Shown piece by piece: positions 11,067-18,649 of a stretch of 18,649 nt of DNA. The translations under genes and the position numbers were made by a program. The notes beneath the pieces are model-generated. The model was not told where the DNA came from. It worked only from the letters and a program-made list of their open reading frames with translations, and ran no database searches. The stretch is from DASPKW01 sp038244055 (GTDB lineage Bacteria; Planctomycetota; Phycisphaerae; Tepidisphaerales; Tepidisphaeraceae), in contig JBBRTW010000093.1 of NCBI GenBank assembly GCA_038244055.1, forward strand, positions 1 through 18,649, read 5' to 3'. How positions within the stretch are numbered: the first letter of the stretch is position 1; every line of letters starts with the position of its first letter.

Positions 11067-13883
11067 TCACACATCCACATTCTTCACATCCAGCGCATGT
11101 TCCTCGATGTACTGCCTTCTTCGCTCGACATCTTCGCCCATGAGGATGCTGAATAAGCGCTCGGCCTCGCCGGCTTCGGCGAGGGTGACGCGCATCAGTG
11201 TGCGCTTGGAGGGGTCGAGCGTGGTTTCCCAGAGCTCTTCGGCGTTCATCTCTCCCAGGCCCTTGAATCGGCCGACTTCGATGCCCTGCTTGCCCAGGCG
11301 ATGGACGGCCGGGACGACCTGGGCGACGCCGGCGATCTCGTGAACCGCGCCGGGTTTTTCGGGGGTGCCCTCTTCGACCAGGGCGTAGCGGGTGGTGAGG
11401 AGTTCGCCGCTGACGGATTCTTCCTGCGTGAGGTAATACTCATCGATGCGCAGGCCGATGGCGGCGAGCTGGGTGAAGATCTTCTCCAGCTCTTTGACTT
11501 CGTGGAGTTCCTGGTTCTTCTGCAGGCGCAGGGGGGCGGGTTTGCCGGCGGGTTTGCCATTGGCGGGAGCAGGCGTGGCGGAGGCGGTTGAAGTTGAGGC
11601 GGGGGCGGCCGCCCCGGGGGTTGCGCCGGGCGAGGCTGTAACGGGCGAGCCGGCAGCGGGCGCGCCGGATGTCGGCGTGCCTGGCGCAGTGGTCGGGCCC
11701 GCGATCGGCGCGGAAGGGGGGGCGGGGATTTCTTCCACCACCAGATCGTTCTCGCGCAGGAACTCATCGCGGGCGGCGGCGGAGTGGAAGAAGTGTTCCT
11801 CCCCATCGACGATGACGCGGTGCGTGGGGAGGTGCCCCTTCTCCGAGTAGATGTTGAGGAACTGCGCGAAATCGATGCCGCGGCGCTGCACGACGGTCGC
11901 CAGCTCTTCGAGCTTGTCGAGGGTATCGATCACCTTGCGCAATTCCGGGCCGGCCAACGTGCGAATCGTCTCGCCGCTCTCGGGATCGCGCACGACCAGG
12001 GCGACGCCATCCATGCCCAGCGTGGTCAGCGTCTCGCGCATCACGCGCTCGTTGAGGACGTACTCGACTTTCTTGCGGCGGGTCACCTTGTACAGCGGCG
12101 GCTGGGCCACAAAGACCCGGCCAGCGCGGATCAATTCCTGCATGTGGCGGAAGAAGAAGGTCAGGAGCAGCGTGCGGATGTGCGAGCCGTCGACATCGGC
12201 ATCGGTCATGATGACGATTCGTCCATAACGGCGCTTGTCGATGTTGAAATCATCGCGGATGCCGCAGCCCATGGCCTGGATGATGGTGCGAATTTCCTCG
12301 TGGCCGAGCATTTTCACGAGCGTGGCCTTCTCGACATTGAGGAGCTTGCCGCGCAGGGCGAGAATCGCCTGCAAATTGGAATCGCGCCCTTGCTTGGCGC
12401 TGCCGCCGGCGGAATCCCCTTCGACCAGGAACAGCTCGGTGTCTTCATTGCTCTTCGAACGGCAGTCGGCCAGCTTGCCGGGCAGACCGCCCCCTTCGAG
12501 GGAGTTCTTCCGGCGCGTCAGCTCGCGGGCCTTGCGAGCGGCCTCGCGGGCCTCGGCGGCCAGCATACCCTTTTCAAAAATCAGGCGGGCGATCTTGGGG
12601 TTCTCTTCGAGGAAAGCTCCCAGGCGCTCGCCCACGGCGGCCGAGACGAACGGCTCGACCTCCGGGTTGAGCAGCTTGTCCTTGGTCTGGTTGTTGAAGG
12701 ATGGTTCGGAAAGGCGGACGCTGACGACGGCGGTGAGGCCTTCGCGCAGGTCATCGCCCGTGGGACGGACATCCTTGACCCAGCCCATCTTGTCGGCGTT
12801 GCGGTTGATGACACCGGTCAGGGCGTTCTTGAACCCGGAGAGCTGGGTGCCGCCATCGTGGTTGTTGATGTTGTTGGCGAAGGTGAGCAGCGTCTCGTTG
12901 TAGCTGTCGGAGTATTGCATCGCCACCTCGAGCTCCAGCCGCTGCTCGTTATCCGTCTTGGCGAAGGCGATGATCGGGCTGACGCTGTTCTTGCCCTCAT
13001 TGAGAAAGGCGATGTAGTCGCGCAGGCCGTGGGCGAACTTGAAAGTATCCGATCGTCCGGCGCGCTCATCGGCGAAAGTGATCTCCACGCCCGAGTTCAG
13101 GAAAGCCAACTCGCGGATGCGCTGCAGGAGCGTCTCGTGGACGAAGGCGATGCCGCCTTTTTCCTCGGTGAAGAGGGTCGGGTCGGGCTTGAAGGTGACT
13201 TTGGTGCCGGTCTTGGCGGTCTTGCCAATGACCTTGAGGTCCTGCGACTTTCGCCCGCGCTCGAAGGCCATCTGGTGAACCTGTCCGCCGCGGGAGACTT
13301 CGACTTCGAGCCACTCGGAGACGAAATTGACGGCCGATGCGCCCACGCCATGGAGGCCGCCGGAGGTTTTGTAGGCCGAGTCATCATCGTGGTCGAACTT
13401 GCCGCCCGTGGCCAGCGAAGCGAACACCATCTCGACCGCCGGCAGGCCGGTATCGGGGTGGGTATCGACGGGAATGCCCCGGCCATCATCGGTGACGGTG
13501 CAGGAGCCATCGTGGTTGATGCGGATCTCGACGTGCTTGGCGTGGCCGGCCATGGCTTCATCGATGGAATTGTCGACGATCTCGTAGACCAGGTGATGCA
13601 GGCCGCGCGGGTTGTAGCCGCCGATGTACATGCCCGGTCGGGCGCGGACGTGCTCGACATCATCGAGGGATTTGATGGAGGAAGCGCCGTAGTCGGCCGA
13701 GACGGCGACGGTGGGGGCGAAGTTCTGGGAGTGCCCGCCGGAATCGACCACGGGCTCCGAGGATGAATCGGTTGGTGCGGGTGATGAAGCGGCCTGCCCC
13801 AGCGGGGTCGCTCTTTGCACCGGCGCGGGGGCCTTCTGCGTAGGCGGTGAAGCATCCTGCGGGGTCAGTTTTTCCTCAGCCAT
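11067..13883 (-). CDS. gyrB: DNA gyrase subunit B with disordered extensions
   Basis: The ATPase subunit of DNA gyrase, 938 residues. The GHKL ATPase domain has E101/N105 in YEIVDNSIDEA, DDGRGIP (132-138) and GLHGVG (176-181). The TOPRIM domain has EGDSAGG (488-494) and DADVDGSH (561-568). The C-terminal GRFKGLGEM lies at 871-879. GGSAKQGRDSNLQAI and LRGKLLNVEKA point to GyrB. Two parts are unusual. One is a Pro/Ser/Ala-rich N-terminal extension of about 60 residues. The other is a Pro/Ala/Thr-rich stretch at about 719-783, inside a long insertion between TOPRIM and the C-terminal block. ATG 13883 has GGAG seven to eight bases upstream; the frame stays open to 14162 but passes through repeats. 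ParE is less likely. Confidence 0.94.
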   Translation of the reverse strand: MAEEKLTPQDASPPTQKAPAPVQRATPLGQAASSPAPTDSSSEPVVDSGGHSQNFAPTVAVSADYGASSIKSLDDVEHVRARPGMYIGGYNPRGLHHLVYEIVDNSIDEAMAGHAKHVEIRINHDGSCTVTDDGRGIPVDTHPDTGLPAVEMVFASLATGGKFDHDDDSAYKTSGGLHGVGASAVNFVSEWLEVEVSRGGQVHQMAFERGRKSQDLKVIGKTAKTGTKVTFKPDPTLFTEEKGGIAFVHETLLQRIRELAFLNSGVEITFADERAGRSDTFKFAHGLRDYIAFLNEGKNSVSPIIAFAKTDNEQRLELEVAMQYSDSYNETLLTFANNINNHDGGTQLSGFKNALTGVINRNADKMGWVKDVRPTGDDLREGLTAVVSVRLSEPSFNNQTKDKLLNPEVEPFVSAAVGERLGAFLEENPKIARLIFEKGMLAAEAREAARKARELTRRKNSLEGGGLPGKLADCRSKSNEDTELFLVEGDSAGGSAKQGRDSNLQAILALRGKLLNVEKATLVKMLGHEEIRTIIQAMGCGIRDDFNIDKRRYGRIVIMTDADVDGSHIRTLLLTFFFRHMQELIRAGRVFVAQPPLYKVTRRKKVEYVLNERVMRETLTTLGMDGVALVVRDPESGETIRTLAGPELRKVIDTLDKLEELATVVQRRGIDFAQFLNIYSEKGHLPTHRVIVDGEEHFFHSAAARDEFLRENDLVVEEIPAPPSAPIAGPTTAPGTPTSGAPAAGSPVTASPGATPGAAAPASTSTASATPAPANGKPAGKPAPLRLQKNQELHEVKELEKIFTQLAAIGLRIDEYYLTQEESVSGELLTTRYALVEEGTPEKPGAVHEIAGVAQVVPAVHRLGKQGIEVGRFKGLGEMNAEELWETTLDPSKRTLMRVTLAEAGEAERLFSILMGEDVERRRQYIEEHALDVKNVDV

Positions 13884-14073
13884 CAACAGCTCCGTTCCAT
13901 CGAAGTTTGAACATCCAGACGACGAACCGCGGAGCGGTCCGCCGGTGCGTTTTCCCCCATTGGGCGGCCAATCCGCCGGCCCCTTTTCCGGGCCTCGTAT
14001 TATCTCAAAAAATGGGTTCGAACGCCACCGATGGGGAGGGGCAATCGCAGTTATATTTGAGGGGAATGGGCAG

Positions 14074-14113
14074 GAGACAATGAGACAATGGGACAATGAG
14101 ACAATGAGACAAT
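14074..14113 (+). repeat. Octamer array, left arm of an inverted pair (5 units)
   Basis: Five eight-base units of GAGACAAT lie here, the third being GGGACAAT. They face reverse-complement units at 14179-14210 across a 65-base spacer. Confidence 0.85.
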
Positions 14114-14178
14114 GGAATTTGAGCTTCTGACCTTTCCCCAGGAATGACCGATCCAAATACATTCCGACGCGCGGGTGT

Positions 14179-14210
14179 TTTGTCTGATTGTCTCATTGTC
14201 TCATTGTCTT
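14179..14210 (-). repeat. Octamer array, right arm of an inverted pair (about 4 units)
   Basis: Units TTTGTCTG, ATTGTCTC, ATTGTCTC and ATTGTCTT are the reverse complement of the left-arm array, so the two can pair over about 30 bases. Confidence 0.8.
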
Positions 14211-14286
14211 CCCTCCCACCGCGAAATCCCCGCCGCCGAGTGATTTCGGTTGCTTCCCACGCCTTACCCCCCGTAGGATTCATCGC

Positions 14287-16098
14287 GTGAAGGTCACTTT
14301 GAGGAATGTCGTCGCGTTGGCCGGGCTGCTGGGTGCCTGTGCGGCGGCCTTTGCCGATGAGCCTGCACCCACGCCGCCGGCGGCGACTCATCCGCCGGTG
14401 ATTGCGCCCGGCGCGCCGGCCCGGGCAACTTCCACTCCGGAACATTTCGATCCCTCCACCACCGATCGGCAGGTTCGCCAGGCGATCGAATCCCTCGCCT
14501 CCAGCGATCCCAAGATTCGCGACGCGGCCGCCCAGCGACTGATCGCGCTGGGGTCCGAGGCGCGGCGGGCGGTTTTTGATGCTTCGCGCTCCGACAGCCC
14601 CGAGCTGCGCGCCAAGGCGGCCGAGATTCTTTACAAATTGCCCTGGTATCTCCCCGATGATGCCCCGCAGGTGCGGCAGCTTCTGGCGGATTACGGGCAG
14701 CTCAATACCGACCGCCGTCGCGAGGTGGTCGCGGCCCTGGCGGAGAACAAGCTCCATGGCTTCGACGCCCTGCTGCGGCTGATTGTCGAGGAGCCCAGCG
14801 ATGACGTGAAATGGGCGATCGTCTCGGCCGTGCGCTTCTGCTATCGCGAGGAAATCCTGGCCCGCTTTCGGGCGCTGGATACGGCCGATGATTCATCCAG
14901 CGCGCCCCTGCTGGCGGCGGCGGGTCATGCGTGGTTTATCAAGGATCAGGCGGTGGCCGCGAAACTGCTGCGCCGGGCGGTGGATGTGGAGAACGATCAT
15001 CCCTCAAACGATCAGGGGGAACTATCGAACGCCTTCGACCGCCTGCAATTCATGAATCTGCTGGCCGACAAACACGATGCCATGGCCGGCCTGGCGCGCC
15101 TGCGCGCTGGGCGGACGACGCCGGAGGAGGGGGATGTTCCCTATGGGGTGCTGGAGCTGTTTTCGCTGCATGCCCGCTTCGGGCCGCTGGCGGGGTTTGA
15201 AAAGGACCTGACGACTTACACCAATTATCTCGAAGACCCGCGCCTGCTCTATTGCCTGGCCAAGGTCTACGAGCGGGGTGGGCAGCCGGCGCTGGCGCAG
15301 TCGATGATCCAGGGAGCGTTTCTGAGCGGCATTGTCTCGGCCGAGAGCCGCCGCAAGGTTGGGGAGTTTTTGTTCCGGCAGGGGTGGAGCGATCTGGCGG
15401 AGGCCGAGTGGGCTTCGATTCTCGATCTGGATTCTCCCACCGGCGACTACGATCACGCCAACGCCCATTTCCGCCTCGCCCAGAGTGCGATGGCCCGCGA
15501 GGATGATGCGGCCATCGCCGATCATCTGCAAAGGGCGATGGAGATTCACTCGCGAGCCCACGGCCAGCTCCAGGGCACCACTGAGAAAGCCATCTGGCAG
15601 GATATTTACTGGCATCGGCTGCGGGCGGCCCGGCAGAAGAACGACAACGCCCAGGTGCTGGCGCAGCTCACCGAAATCCTCCGCGATGAAGCCCCGCTGG
15701 AGAATCCGGATATCGCCAACGACCTGGTGCCCCTGCTCCATTCGATGGGCCGCGTTGCCGAATCCAAAGCCCTCTTCGACAAAACCTACACCGCGCTGCG
15801 CGCCAAGATGGATGAGCAGCCCGATGAGCCCATGCCCCGCAACAACCTCGCCTGGCTCTGCATCCGCTGCGGGCAGCATAAGACCGAGGCGCTTGAACTC
15901 GCCCGCACCGCTTCGACGCTGATTCCAGATAACGCGGCCTTCAAGGACACACTGGCCGAGGCGCTGTTTGAGACAGGGAAGGCGAGTGAGGCGGCGGCGA
16001 TCGAGCGGATGGTGGTGAAAGTCCGGCCGAACGATTTGTTCCTGAAGCGGCAGTTGGAGCGTTTTGAGGGGGCGGCGAAGGCAAAGAATCCGCAGTGA
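14287..16098 (+). CDS. Exported HEAT/TPR-repeat protein of unknown function
   Basis: A 603-residue protein starts with a signal sequence: hydrophobic residues 8-23 end in AFA before D24, a likely signal-peptidase site. LGAC at 15-18 is an alternative lipobox. A Pro/Ala/Thr-rich stretch (about 25-55) follows. Next come HEAT-like helices (about 60-200; IESLASSDPKIRDAAAQRLIALG, then SPELRAKAAEILYKLP). Then TPR-like helices run to the end, for example AWLCIRCGQHKTEALELART followed by a DNAAFKDTLAEALFETGKASEA repeat. Such helical scaffolds bind proteins or peptidoglycan-linked partners; there is no enzymatic domain. GTG 14287 is chosen because AGGA lies about eight bases upstream and it places the signal peptide at the N-terminus. 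The gene stands alone, divergent from gyrB. Confidence 0.8.
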   Translation: MKVTLRNVVALAGLLGACAAAFADEPAPTPPAATHPPVIAPGAPARATSTPEHFDPSTTDRQVRQAIESLASSDPKIRDAAAQRLIALGSEARRAVFDASRSDSPELRAKAAEILYKLPWYLPDDAPQVRQLLADYGQLNTDRRREVVAALAENKLHGFDALLRLIVEEPSDDVKWAIVSAVRFCYREEILARFRALDTADDSSSAPLLAAAGHAWFIKDQAVAAKLLRRAVDVENDHPSNDQGELSNAFDRLQFMNLLADKHDAMAGLARLRAGRTTPEEGDVPYGVLELFSLHARFGPLAGFEKDLTTYTNYLEDPRLLYCLAKVYERGGQPALAQSMIQGAFLSGIVSAESRRKVGEFLFRQGWSDLAEAEWASILDLDSPTGDYDHANAHFRLAQSAMAREDDAAIADHLQRAMEIHSRAHGQLQGTTEKAIWQDIYWHRLRAARQKNDNAQVLAQLTEILRDEAPLENPDIANDLVPLLHSMGRVAESKALFDKTYTALRAKMDEQPDEPMPRNNLAWLCIRCGQHKTEALELARTASTLIPDNAAFKDTLAEALFETGKASEAAAIERMVVKVRPNDLFLKRQLERFEGAAKAKNPQ

Positions 16099-16103
16099 AC
16101 ATC

Positions 16104-16130
16104 CCCGTGACACGGGCGTCCCGCCCGTGC
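16104..16130 (+). repeat. 27-bp double-hairpin repeat, intergenic copy 1
   Basis: The repeat contains two overlapping palindromes, CCCGTG-A-CACGGG and CACGGGCG-TCC-CGCCCGTG, which share the CACGGG arm and cannot both form. It is identical to 16146-16172 and to 5501-5527 inside carB. It begins five bases after the stop of the TPR gene. Confidence 0.9.
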
Positions 16131-16145
16131 GAATCGTAAGGCTTT

Positions 16146-16172
16146 CCCGTGACACGGGCGTCCCGCCCGTGC
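16146..16172 (+). repeat. 27-bp double-hairpin repeat, intergenic copy 2
   Basis: This is a direct-repeat copy 15 bases after copy 1. Its last base is part of the stop codon of the converging phosphorylase gene (16172-16174). Together the two copies fill the space between convergent genes and may act as a bidirectional transcript end, although no U-run follows. Confidence 0.9.
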
Positions 16173-16813
16173 TAACCGCCCGATGAACGAATCGCCTCCA
16201 CCACTTTTTCGACCGCCTTTCCCACCGCCTCCATCGCCGCCACCGATTCCTTCCTCAAACGCATCAATTCCCCCAGCATGACCGGCCGCCGGAGCATTCG
16301 TCCGACAAGTTTTAATCCGAGCGGCCGGCCGAGATCATCGGTGATGTCGCCGAGATATTGTGGCAGCGCCCGCTCGGCCGTGTCGAGAATTGCCCGTACG
16401 CCGATGAAGCGCACGCCAGCTTTCGCGGCCATGAGCTTGACGATCGCATTCTCCATGTCGACCGCCAAAGCTCCCGTGGTTTCCCACAGCTCTCGCTTGA
16501 GTTCCTTGGCGCACACGACGCCTTCAACCGTGTGAATTGATCCCCGCCTCATTCCTTCCGGCGGCGTAAACTCCAGCTCCCCATCCACCACCACATCCCC
16601 GATACGCAGCGATGGATCCAATCCCCCCGCCACCCCCGCCATGATCACGACCTTCGCCCCTTCGATCCACGCTCCCTCCAACCGACACGCCCGAATCCCC
16701 ACTGTCCGCAACTCCATCTGATCCCCACGCCAAATCCCCGCGCCCGCCACCGTCAATCCCAGCGCCCCCGCCACCGCCCGCCCTTCGAGTTCCATGGCCG
16801 TCAGGATCAACAT
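16172..16813 (-). CDS. Nucleoside phosphorylase / MTA-SAH nucleosidase-like protein
   Basis: A 213-residue member of the PNP_UDP fold. Family marks include AMELEG (6-11), matching the AMEEE region whose Glu activates water in MTAN; MAGVAGGLDP (58-67); VDMEN (118-122), binding ribose; and RAILDTAE (140-147) with D144 at the position of the catalytic Asp. It is shorter and more divergent than E. coli MTAN (about 232). Hopanoid-locus phosphorylases (HpnG-like) or futalosine hydrolases are alternatives, so the substrate cannot be named. ATG 16813 is the only good start; its Shine-Dalgarno is weak. It converges on the TPR gene, with 27-bp palindromes between them, and has no obvious operon partner. 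Confidence 0.8.
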   Translation of the reverse strand: MLILTAMELEGRAVAGALGLTVAGAGIWRGDQMELRTVGIRACRLEGAWIEGAKVVIMAGVAGGLDPSLRIGDVVVDGELEFTPPEGMRRGSIHTVEGVVCAKELKRELWETTGALAVDMENAIVKLMAAKAGVRFIGVRAILDTAERALPQYLGDITDDLGRPLGLKLVGRMLRRPVMLGELMRLRKESVAAMEAVGKAVEKVVEAIRSSGG

Positions 16814-16863
16814 GGCCGCAGTCTACAACGCACTGTCCGCCGAATCCAAAACCCGCGCGTATT

Positions 16864-16990
16864 TCAGCCAGACGCGAGCTTGGTGAAGGCAACGATGCCG
16901 CTGCCGATGAGAAGCTGACGGATCACTTCGTGGCTGTACGCCTTGTCGGCCGTCGACAGAAGCTCCTGAGCCGCGTTGATCGCACATCGC
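16864..16990 (-). pseudogene. 3' remnant of an unknown gene
   Basis: A minus-strand frame ending in TGA at 16864-16866 reads NAAQELLSTADKAYSHEVIR and then a hydrophobic QLLIGSGIVAFTKLASG. About 40 codons show strong G/C preference at third positions and a sensible amphipathic sequence, as real coding DNA would. No start codon in this frame lies in the coding-like part; upstream the frame is simply antisense to the MFS gene. It is read as the C-terminus of a gene whose front was lost, probably where the sugar operon joined. The family is not recognised. A non-coding explanation remains possible. Confidence 0.4.
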
Positions 16991-16992
16991 CG

Positions 16993-17021
16993 CCTCCGAG
17001 GTATGATCCCTCCGAGGATCA
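16993..17021. promoter_or_regulatory. Candidate operator upstream of the MFS-isomerase operon
   Basis: The nine-base palindrome CCTCCGAGG occurs twice, at 16993-17001 and 17009-17017, 16 bases apart centre to centre. The second copy overlaps the inverted repeat TGATCC-CTCCGA-GGATCA (17004-17021). The cluster lies 55-85 bases before the transporter start, where a regulator of a sugar operon would be expected to bind. No regulator gene is in the window. Confidence 0.45.
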
Positions 17022-17076
17022 GACGCGTTGTCGATGGATCGCGCCGGGCGCGCCCGGCGGCCATGAGGTCATCTCC

Positions 17077-18402
17077 ATGAAGATTCGCCATCTGCGGTGG
17101 TGGTTGTGCGGCTTGATGTTCGCCGCAACGGGCTTGAGCTTCCTGGATCGCCAGGTGCTCTCGGTGGTCGCGCCGGTATTGACCGACGAGTTTCACATGA
17201 ACAACGAGCAGTACTCGTATGTCACCACGGGGTTTCTCGCCAGTTATGCGATCGCGTTTTTCCTGGCCGGCCGGATCATGGACGTGGTGGGCACGAGGGT
17301 GGGCATGGCGCTGTCGGTGGGGCTGTGGTCGATCGCCAGCGCGTTGCACGCCGCGGCGCAGAGTGCGATGCAACTGGGCGTCTTTCGCTTTTTTCTGGGC
17401 GCTGGCGAAGGCGGGGCGTTCCCCGGCGTGACCAAGGGGGCCACCGAGTGGTTCCCGCGGCGAGAGCGGGCCCTGGCCATCGGCATCGCCATCGGCGGTT
17501 CGGCCCTGGGCGGAGTCGTTGCCCCGCCCATGACCGTCTGGCTGGTGGGCCTGATGGGCTGGCGCGGGGCGTTCCTGGCCACGGGGCTCATCGGCGCGAC
17601 CTGGATCGCCCTGTGGTGGGTCTTCTTCCACACGCCGGCGACCTCGCCCTTTATCACCGATGAGGAACGCGCGCTCATCCTGTCGGAGCCCGCGGCGGCC
17701 GGCGCTGATCCGGGCGAGGCCGCACCGCCCCCTTCGGTGGCGGAACTGCTGCGGCGGCGCGATGTGTGGGGCCTGGCGCTGATCCGGTTTCTGGTCGACC
17801 CGGTCTTCTACTTCTACATGTTCTGGATCCCCAAGTACCTGGCGCAGGAGCGCGGTTTGTCGCTGGATGCGATCGGCCGACTCACCTGGATCCCGTTCCT
17901 GGCGCTGGGCATTTCCAACATACTCGGCGGATGGCTTTCCGATCGGCTGATTGCCGCGGGCGTCGCCGCCGGCAAAGCGCGCAAGGGGGTCATGGCGGCC
18001 GCGGCCATGCTGACGGTGGCTTCGAGCGCTGCCGCGTTCGCCGGCAGCGCCCCGGCCGCAGTCGCCATCATGGCCCTGCTGATGTTCGCCCACGGATTCT
18101 GGATCACCAACTACGTCACCTTGATCAGCGAAATTCACCACAAGAATGCGGTCGCCACGGTCATGGGTCTGACGGGCATGGTCGGCACGGTGGGCGGCAT
18201 GCTGGCCAACACCACCATCGGCTGGGTGGCCGACCGGTATACCTTCCTGCCGATCTGGATCGCCTCGGGGTGCATGTACCCGCTGGCCCTGGGGGTCCTG
18301 CTGTGGACGGTTCGATCTCGAAGCCCTCTCGCGCCCTTGGCGCCCGCGACTCCGAGGGCCGCATTGGAAGAAACACCTAACCAGGGAAGTCATCGACCAT
18401 GA
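17077..18402 (+). CDS. MFS transporter, anion:cation symporter (ACS) family
   Basis: A 441-residue transporter with twelve predicted membrane helices. ACS-family marks include LSFLDRQVLSVVAP (20-33) in helix 1, GRIMDVVGTRVG (65-76) in the helix 2-3 loop, and GAGEGGAFPG (108-117) followed by WFPRRERALAIGIA (125-138). ACS proteins such as ExuT and GudP import hexuronates, glucarate or related sugar acids with protons. The exact substrate is unknown. ATG 17077 is chosen because GAGG lies about eight bases upstream and the N-terminus is then the short cationic segment before helix 1; a longer frame from 16930 adds unconserved, polar residues. Its TGA overlaps the next ATG, linking it to a sugar isomerase-like gene. 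Confidence 0.9.
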   Translation: MKIRHLRWWLCGLMFAATGLSFLDRQVLSVVAPVLTDEFHMNNEQYSYVTTGFLASYAIAFFLAGRIMDVVGTRVGMALSVGLWSIASALHAAAQSAMQLGVFRFFLGAGEGGAFPGVTKGATEWFPRRERALAIGIAIGGSALGGVVAPPMTVWLVGLMGWRGAFLATGLIGATWIALWWVFFHTPATSPFITDEERALILSEPAAAGADPGEAAPPPSVAELLRRRDVWGLALIRFLVDPVFYFYMFWIPKYLAQERGLSLDAIGRLTWIPFLALGISNILGGWLSDRLIAAGVAAGKARKGVMAAAAMLTVASSAAAFAGSAPAAVAIMALLMFAHGFWITNYVTLISEIHHKNAVATVMGLTGMVGTVGGMLANTTIGWVADRYTFLPIWIASGCMYPLALGVLLWTVRSRSPLAPLAPATPRAALEETPNQGSHRP

Positions 18403-18649
18403 ATGAACAACCATCAGCGCCTCTCGTGCGAATCCCGCGCCGTCGTCCGCGCACCGCCCATGTGGGCCTGTTCGGCGTGGGACACCACACGTACTGGGGT
18501 CAGTTCGAAGGCCTGCGCGATGAATTGCTCGGCAAGATGCGCGTGCTGGCCGAGCGCCTGCGGACCCAGGAAGTCGAGGTCGGTGAATTCGGCCTGATCG
18601 ACAATGCCCAGGGCGCTTACGCGCTGCTCCCCAGGCTCAAGGCCGCCAA
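18399..18649 (+). CDS. L-arabinose/L-fucose isomerase-family protein, 5' part only
   Basis: The first 83 codons of a gene run off the right edge. The start ATG at 18399 overlaps the transporter stop as ATGA. After about 20 basic residues, the sequence THVGLF-type strand appears as AHVGLFGVGHHTYWGQFEGL, then DELLGKMRVLAERLRTQEVE. This resembles the N-terminus of arabinose/fucose isomerase-fold proteins found in sugar catabolic clusters. The active site lies beyond the window, so the substrate is open. A sugar or sugar-acid pathway with the coupled ACS transporter is the natural reading. Confidence 0.7.
   Translation, partial: MNEQPSAPLVRIPRRRPRTAHVGLFGVGHHTYWGQFEGLRDELLGKMRVLAERLRTQEVEVGEFGLIDNAQGAYALLPRLKAA

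Larger units (their letters stand above)
13884..14286. other. Divergent intergenic region between gyrB and the HEAT/TPR gene
   Basis: No gene is seen in these roughly 400 bases. An inverted octamer pair occupies 14074-14210. On the minus strand GATAAT (13999-14004) could serve as a -10 for gyrB, but no good -35 accompanies it. The TPR gene has AGGA about eight bases before its GTG start. Confidence 0.5.

Noticed and set aside
11534..11729. Intein in gyrB
   Set aside because: GyrB is a known intein host, but the extra sequence is a Pro/Ala linker without intein blocks, and it is away from the ATPase motifs.
11784..13766. 660-codon plus-strand open frame opposite gyrB
   Set aside because: The opposite strand encodes all GyrB motifs; this frame has Gly/Asp/Ala-biased antisense composition.
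13884..14162. Longer N-terminus for gyrB
   Set aside because: The extension is translated from the octamer array and intergenic DNA, and a Shine-Dalgarno precedes the ATG at 13883.
16104..16172. Rho-independent terminator
   Set aside because: The hairpins are strong, but no U-run follows on either strand, so they are listed only as repeats.
16991..18414. Minus-strand open frame opposite the MFS transporter
   Set aside because: Arg/Pro/His-rich antisense composition; only the final part (16864-16990), outside the transporter gene, looks coding.

Overview
The window looks like a chromosomal segment of a high-GC Gram-negative bacterium, most plausibly a planctomycete (Phycisphaera/Tepidisphaera-like) or another PVC-type lineage. 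This is inferred from high GC, loosely packed single genes, NrfHA respiratory ammonification, a secreted HEAT/TPR protein, an MNT/HEPN pair, and a very high load of short palindromic and heptameric repeats, some inside genes. No rRNA or tRNA is present to settle the taxonomy.

Layout: the start of an unknown minus-strand gene (1-70); nrfA and nrfH on the minus strand (422-2778), encoding periplasmic nitrite reduction to ammonium; carB (2977-7110), carbamoyl-phosphate synthase large subunit, about 300 residues longer than usual; a DUF3592-like membrane protein (7181-7654); a compound palindromic element (7675-7806); an MNT nucleotidyltransferase and an overlapping, apparently truncated HEPN protein on the plus strand (7864-8449); threonine dehydrogenase tdh, coupled by ATGA overlap to a TRIC/glycine-transporter-like membrane protein (8380-10130); an XRE-cupin regulator with its own promoter and two matching operator-like sites (10325-11006); gyrB (11067-13883); a divergent secreted HEAT/TPR protein (14287-16098); a nucleoside phosphorylase/MTAN-like protein (16172-16813); a 3' gene remnant (16864-16990); and an ACS-type MFS sugar-acid transporter coupled by ATGA to the start of an arabinose/fucose-isomerase-like gene running off the right edge (17077-18649).

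The likeliest undescribed biology is the repeat system. Short tandem arrays of 7-mers (8-mers in one place) occur singly or as inverted pairs around a short spacer. Six of the seven 7-mer arrays are discussed with respect to genes: five sites inside carB are read in frame, one makes the nrfA stop codon, and one sits immediately before the carB start. Because 7 is not a multiple of 3, an array is read in all three frames in turn, so the coding strand must be stop-free in every frame. Most carB arrays satisfy this. In the one that does not (4837-4864), the single variant unit changes exactly the base that would have made an in-frame TGA. At nrfA the same kind of change (CGA to TGA) forms the gene's own stop. 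Separate palindrome families (27-bp double hairpin, REP-like, and a 132-bp compound element) are also present.

Functional groupings: nrfH-nrfA form a respiratory unit; the regulator, TRIC protein and tdh lie in series and may form a threonine/glycine unit; the MFS gene and isomerase form a sugar or sugar-acid catabolic operon entering from the right; carB and gyrB are core genes.
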